From: Nitrospinota bacterium
GTDB lineage: Bacteria > UBA8248 > JACPRG01
Length of the DNA stretch: 6,634 bases
Reading direction: 5' to 3'
Assembly (NCBI GenBank): GCA_030740135.1
Contig: JASLXW010000134.1
Coordinates: forward strand, 2,502-9,135
In this document: in pieces, positions 5,020-6,634 of the stretch
Numbering within the stretch: position 1 is the first letter of the stretch
How the letters are laid out: each line of letters starts with the position of its first letter
The notes under the pieces: generated by a model
Told to the model about the DNA's origin: nothing
Databases searched by the model: none
What the model saw: the letters and a program-made list of their open reading frames with translations, nothing else
Position numbers and translations under genes: made by a program

Positions 5020-6634
5020 TCAACTCCGGACGGGATTGATGCTCCACCGCCGTTGGTTGTCGAAGTCGCCCATGGAATCCGCCGTTTCGATAAGAATTTC
5101 TTTTATCCCCCTCGGCCTTCCAAGGGTGTCGAGCGTCAGGGAGATTTGCGCGTCTTTTTTTCCGTCCCGCGACCCCTTGAAAAACTTCCCCACAACGTCG
5201 TAAAAAATCCCGCGATAGACGGCGACGAGCCGAGCCCTCGCGGGAGGCGGGATGCGCATGGTTGTCGTGGCCTCTTCGCCGTCCGTGAAGCGGACCTTGA
5301 CCATAACAACCGGATTCGGCCCGAAGCGTTTAGCGGCGGCGCTTGCGAAGACCTCATAATTGACGACGCCGTAGACCTCCTCATGCATGGGCTTGTCGGA
5401 TGGGCTGACGCGGCGATTATTCCAGTAGACCCCAAGCGTCCAGCCCGCGCCCATCAATGCCGTATTCCAAGTTCCCCGATTATCCGCCACGCCGAACTCG
5501 TCGGCCGTATGAATGGAGATCGCCGAGATAACCCTGGGCTTGCCAATCAAGTCCAACGCCAATGAGAACTGGGCGTCCCGTTTCCCGTCCGGCCGCTCGC
5601 GACTCCCTTTCCCTCTGCCCACGACATCATAGCGGTTGCCTCGATACTTCGCGATCAGGGTGGGCTTCGAAGGTCCCTCTACACTTGCGAAAGCGGAGGA
5701 TGTCCCGCCGCCTTGAAAGCTGACGGACACCTTGAACAACTGACCCGGCCTGATCCGGCCGGCGTCCCCCGCGTACAACTCGTATCGGGCTTTTCCCTGA
5801 ATCGGGTCCGAGATTCCCTCCGCCGCCGGGTTCAGGCGTCTTCCCTCCCGGAGAACCCCCAGGATCCGCTTGGCGCCGGGCGCCGTGTCCCAAACCGGGC
5901 CCCCGTCGGGATCCCCCGTCGGATAAACAGATCGAATCGCAATCGATTGGACCACCTCCGCGGCCCCGCGGGTGTCAAGGGCTAACGTAAAATGGCCATC
6001 TTTTTCGCCGTCGGGGGCAGGCGAGTTGGATTGACCAACTACGTCCCGGTCGATTCCTTGATGGGAAACCGTCGCCGGCACGGCGGCCGGCGGCGGCACC
6101 CGAAATCGGGCCACCGCTTGTCCACTGTTATTGAACAGGACCGTGACGCGAAATCCCCGCGACGGCGCGAAGGCGTCCGCGGCGGCGTACACCTCATACC
6201 GCACCTTGCTCTTCACTGAGTCGTAGAGGGCTTTACCCTGTGCGTTGAGCCGCCTGCCCTCCCGGAAGACCGCCAAGACCCGGGCCGAGCCCGAGGATTC
6301 CCAAACGCCGCCCCCGCCGGCCGACTCCAAGCGGATGGATCGAATGGTCCGCCGCACGCCCAACGTATCCACCCTCAGGGTGATGTGGCCGTCCGCTTTG
6401 CCGTCCGGGCCGGTCCGCGCGCCGAGACCGACAACATCCAGAAGCTTTTCACAGAATTCGGCGGAAAGCGCCGCACCGGGCGTCTTTTTCACCTGACCGA
6501 ACACCGCCGGAGACTTTGTGCAGCATGAATGAATCGCGGATTGACGATCCGAAGCGGCCCGGCTCGCATCCGCCGGGGGAATCGACAAAAGCGCGGCAAG
6601 AAGGAATACCGTTCCAATGACTTTGCGGGATGAG
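5020..6634 (-). CDS. Secreted four-repeat protein of unknown family, 5' partial, premature stop
   Basis: The frame runs off the right edge. The TTG at 6588 is not the start, because upstream codons encode SSRKVIGTVFLLAAL leading into LSIPPADASRA, a classic signal peptide with its basic n-region at the edge. The true start is a few codons outside. The rest is four repeats of ~135 residues. Numbered from that TTG, DVVG anchors lie at 51, 182, 321 and 464. Each repeat reads DVVG, a loop with D-G-[KE]-x-D, beta strands of the type L-x-[LV]-D-x-x-G, an aromatic W, L-[GA]-V then R-R, Y-E-[VL]-[YF]-A, and F-x-V-x-V-x-F, then a Pro-rich linker (VPPP, IPPP). This suggests tandem beta-sandwich modules at the surface or in the periplasm. 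The D-G-x-x-D loop could bind metal, which is a guess. The TGA at 5020-5022 cuts repeat four in half. I do not recognise the family. Confidence 0.8.
   Translation of the reverse strand, partial: SSRKVIGTVFLLAALLSIPPADASRAASDRQSAIHSCCTKSPAVFGQVKKTPGAALSAEFCEKLLDVVGLGARTGPDGKADGHITLRVDTLGVRRTIRSIRLESAGGGGVWESSGSARVLAVFREGRRLNAQGKALYDSVKSKVRYEVYAAADAFAPSRGFRVTVLFNNSGQAVARFRVPPPAAVPATVSHQGIDRDVVGQSNSPAPDGEKDGHFTLALDTRGAAEVVQSIAIRSVYPTGDPDGGPVWDTAPGAKRILGVLREGRRLNPAAEGISDPIQGKARYELYAGDAGRIRPGQLFKVSVSFQGGGTSSAFASVEGPSKPTLIAKYRGNRYDVVGRGKGSRERPDGKRDAQFSLALDLIGKPRVISAISIHTADEFGVADNRGTWNTALMGAGWTLGVYWNNRRVSPSDKPMHEEVYGVVNYEVFASAAAKRFGPNPVVMVKVRFTDGEEATTTMRIPPPARARLVAVYRGIFYDVVGKFFKGSRDGKKDAQISLTLDTLGRPRGIKEILIETADSMGDFDNQRRWSINPVRS

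Noticed and set aside
5020..5022. TGA recoded as Trp or Gly (alternative genetic code)
   Set aside because: The antiporter, CBS protein and leuB all end properly at TGA, two of them with the next gene's ATG a base or so later, so TGA is a stop here.
5002..5022. Selenocysteine insertion at the TGA
   Set aside because: Only a 4-bp CTGG/CCAG stem follows, and the aligned residue in sister repeats is Arg or Trp, not Cys.
4849..5565. 238-codon + strand open frame opposite the repeat protein
   Set aside because: The - strand shows four aligned repeats and a signal peptide; the + frame has no family-like features.

Overview
This is a GC-rich bacterial window (about 60% GC by eye) with short intergenic gaps and translationally coupled gene pairs. 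The standard code applies, because several genes, including leuB, end cleanly at TGA. The exported repeat proteins and the housekeeping asd/leuB pair suggest a chromosomal segment, probably of an environmental, Gram-negative-like bacterium. Nothing in the sequence fixes the phylum. I see no tRNA, rRNA, CRISPR array or recognisable transposase.

Layout, left to right. (1) 1-868, + strand: the C-terminal end of a CPA-type cation/proton antiporter, then after one base a small stand-alone CBS-pair protein, evidently in the same operon. The antiporter tail carries three degenerate 17-residue repeats encoded by an exact 51-bp period. (2) 869-1257: a non-coding stretch of 389 bp between convergent units. 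It holds a bulged hairpin at 994-1036 and a ~154-bp nested imperfect inverted repeat (1094-1247) that ends 10 bp beyond the asd stop. (3) 1258-3403, - strand: leuB (3-isopropylmalate dehydrogenase) followed by asd (aspartate-semialdehyde dehydrogenase), one base apart. A good sigma70-type promoter lies at 3507-3535 (TTGAAA, 17 bp, TATATT). (4) 3404-3702: a divergent promoter region. (5) 3703-4624, + strand: a secreted protein of unknown function. It has a signal peptide, three 12-residue repeats, a Pro-rich linker and what looks like a duplicated C-terminal fold. Its frame breaks at an A6 run, and the expected end continues in another frame to 4624. (6) 4828-6634, - strand: a secreted protein of four ~135-residue repeats of a family I cannot name. 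It is interrupted in the last repeat by an in-frame TGA, after which the repeat continues intact to a TAG. Its start lies beyond the right edge.

leuB and asd supply leucine and aspartate-family amino acid synthesis. The antiporter and CBS protein plausibly form a transporter and its nucleotide-sensing partner. The two exported proteins at the right are convergent, and both are broken near their 3' ends. The most unusual content is the exported four-repeat protein, the two near-terminal lesions and the nested intergenic palindrome.
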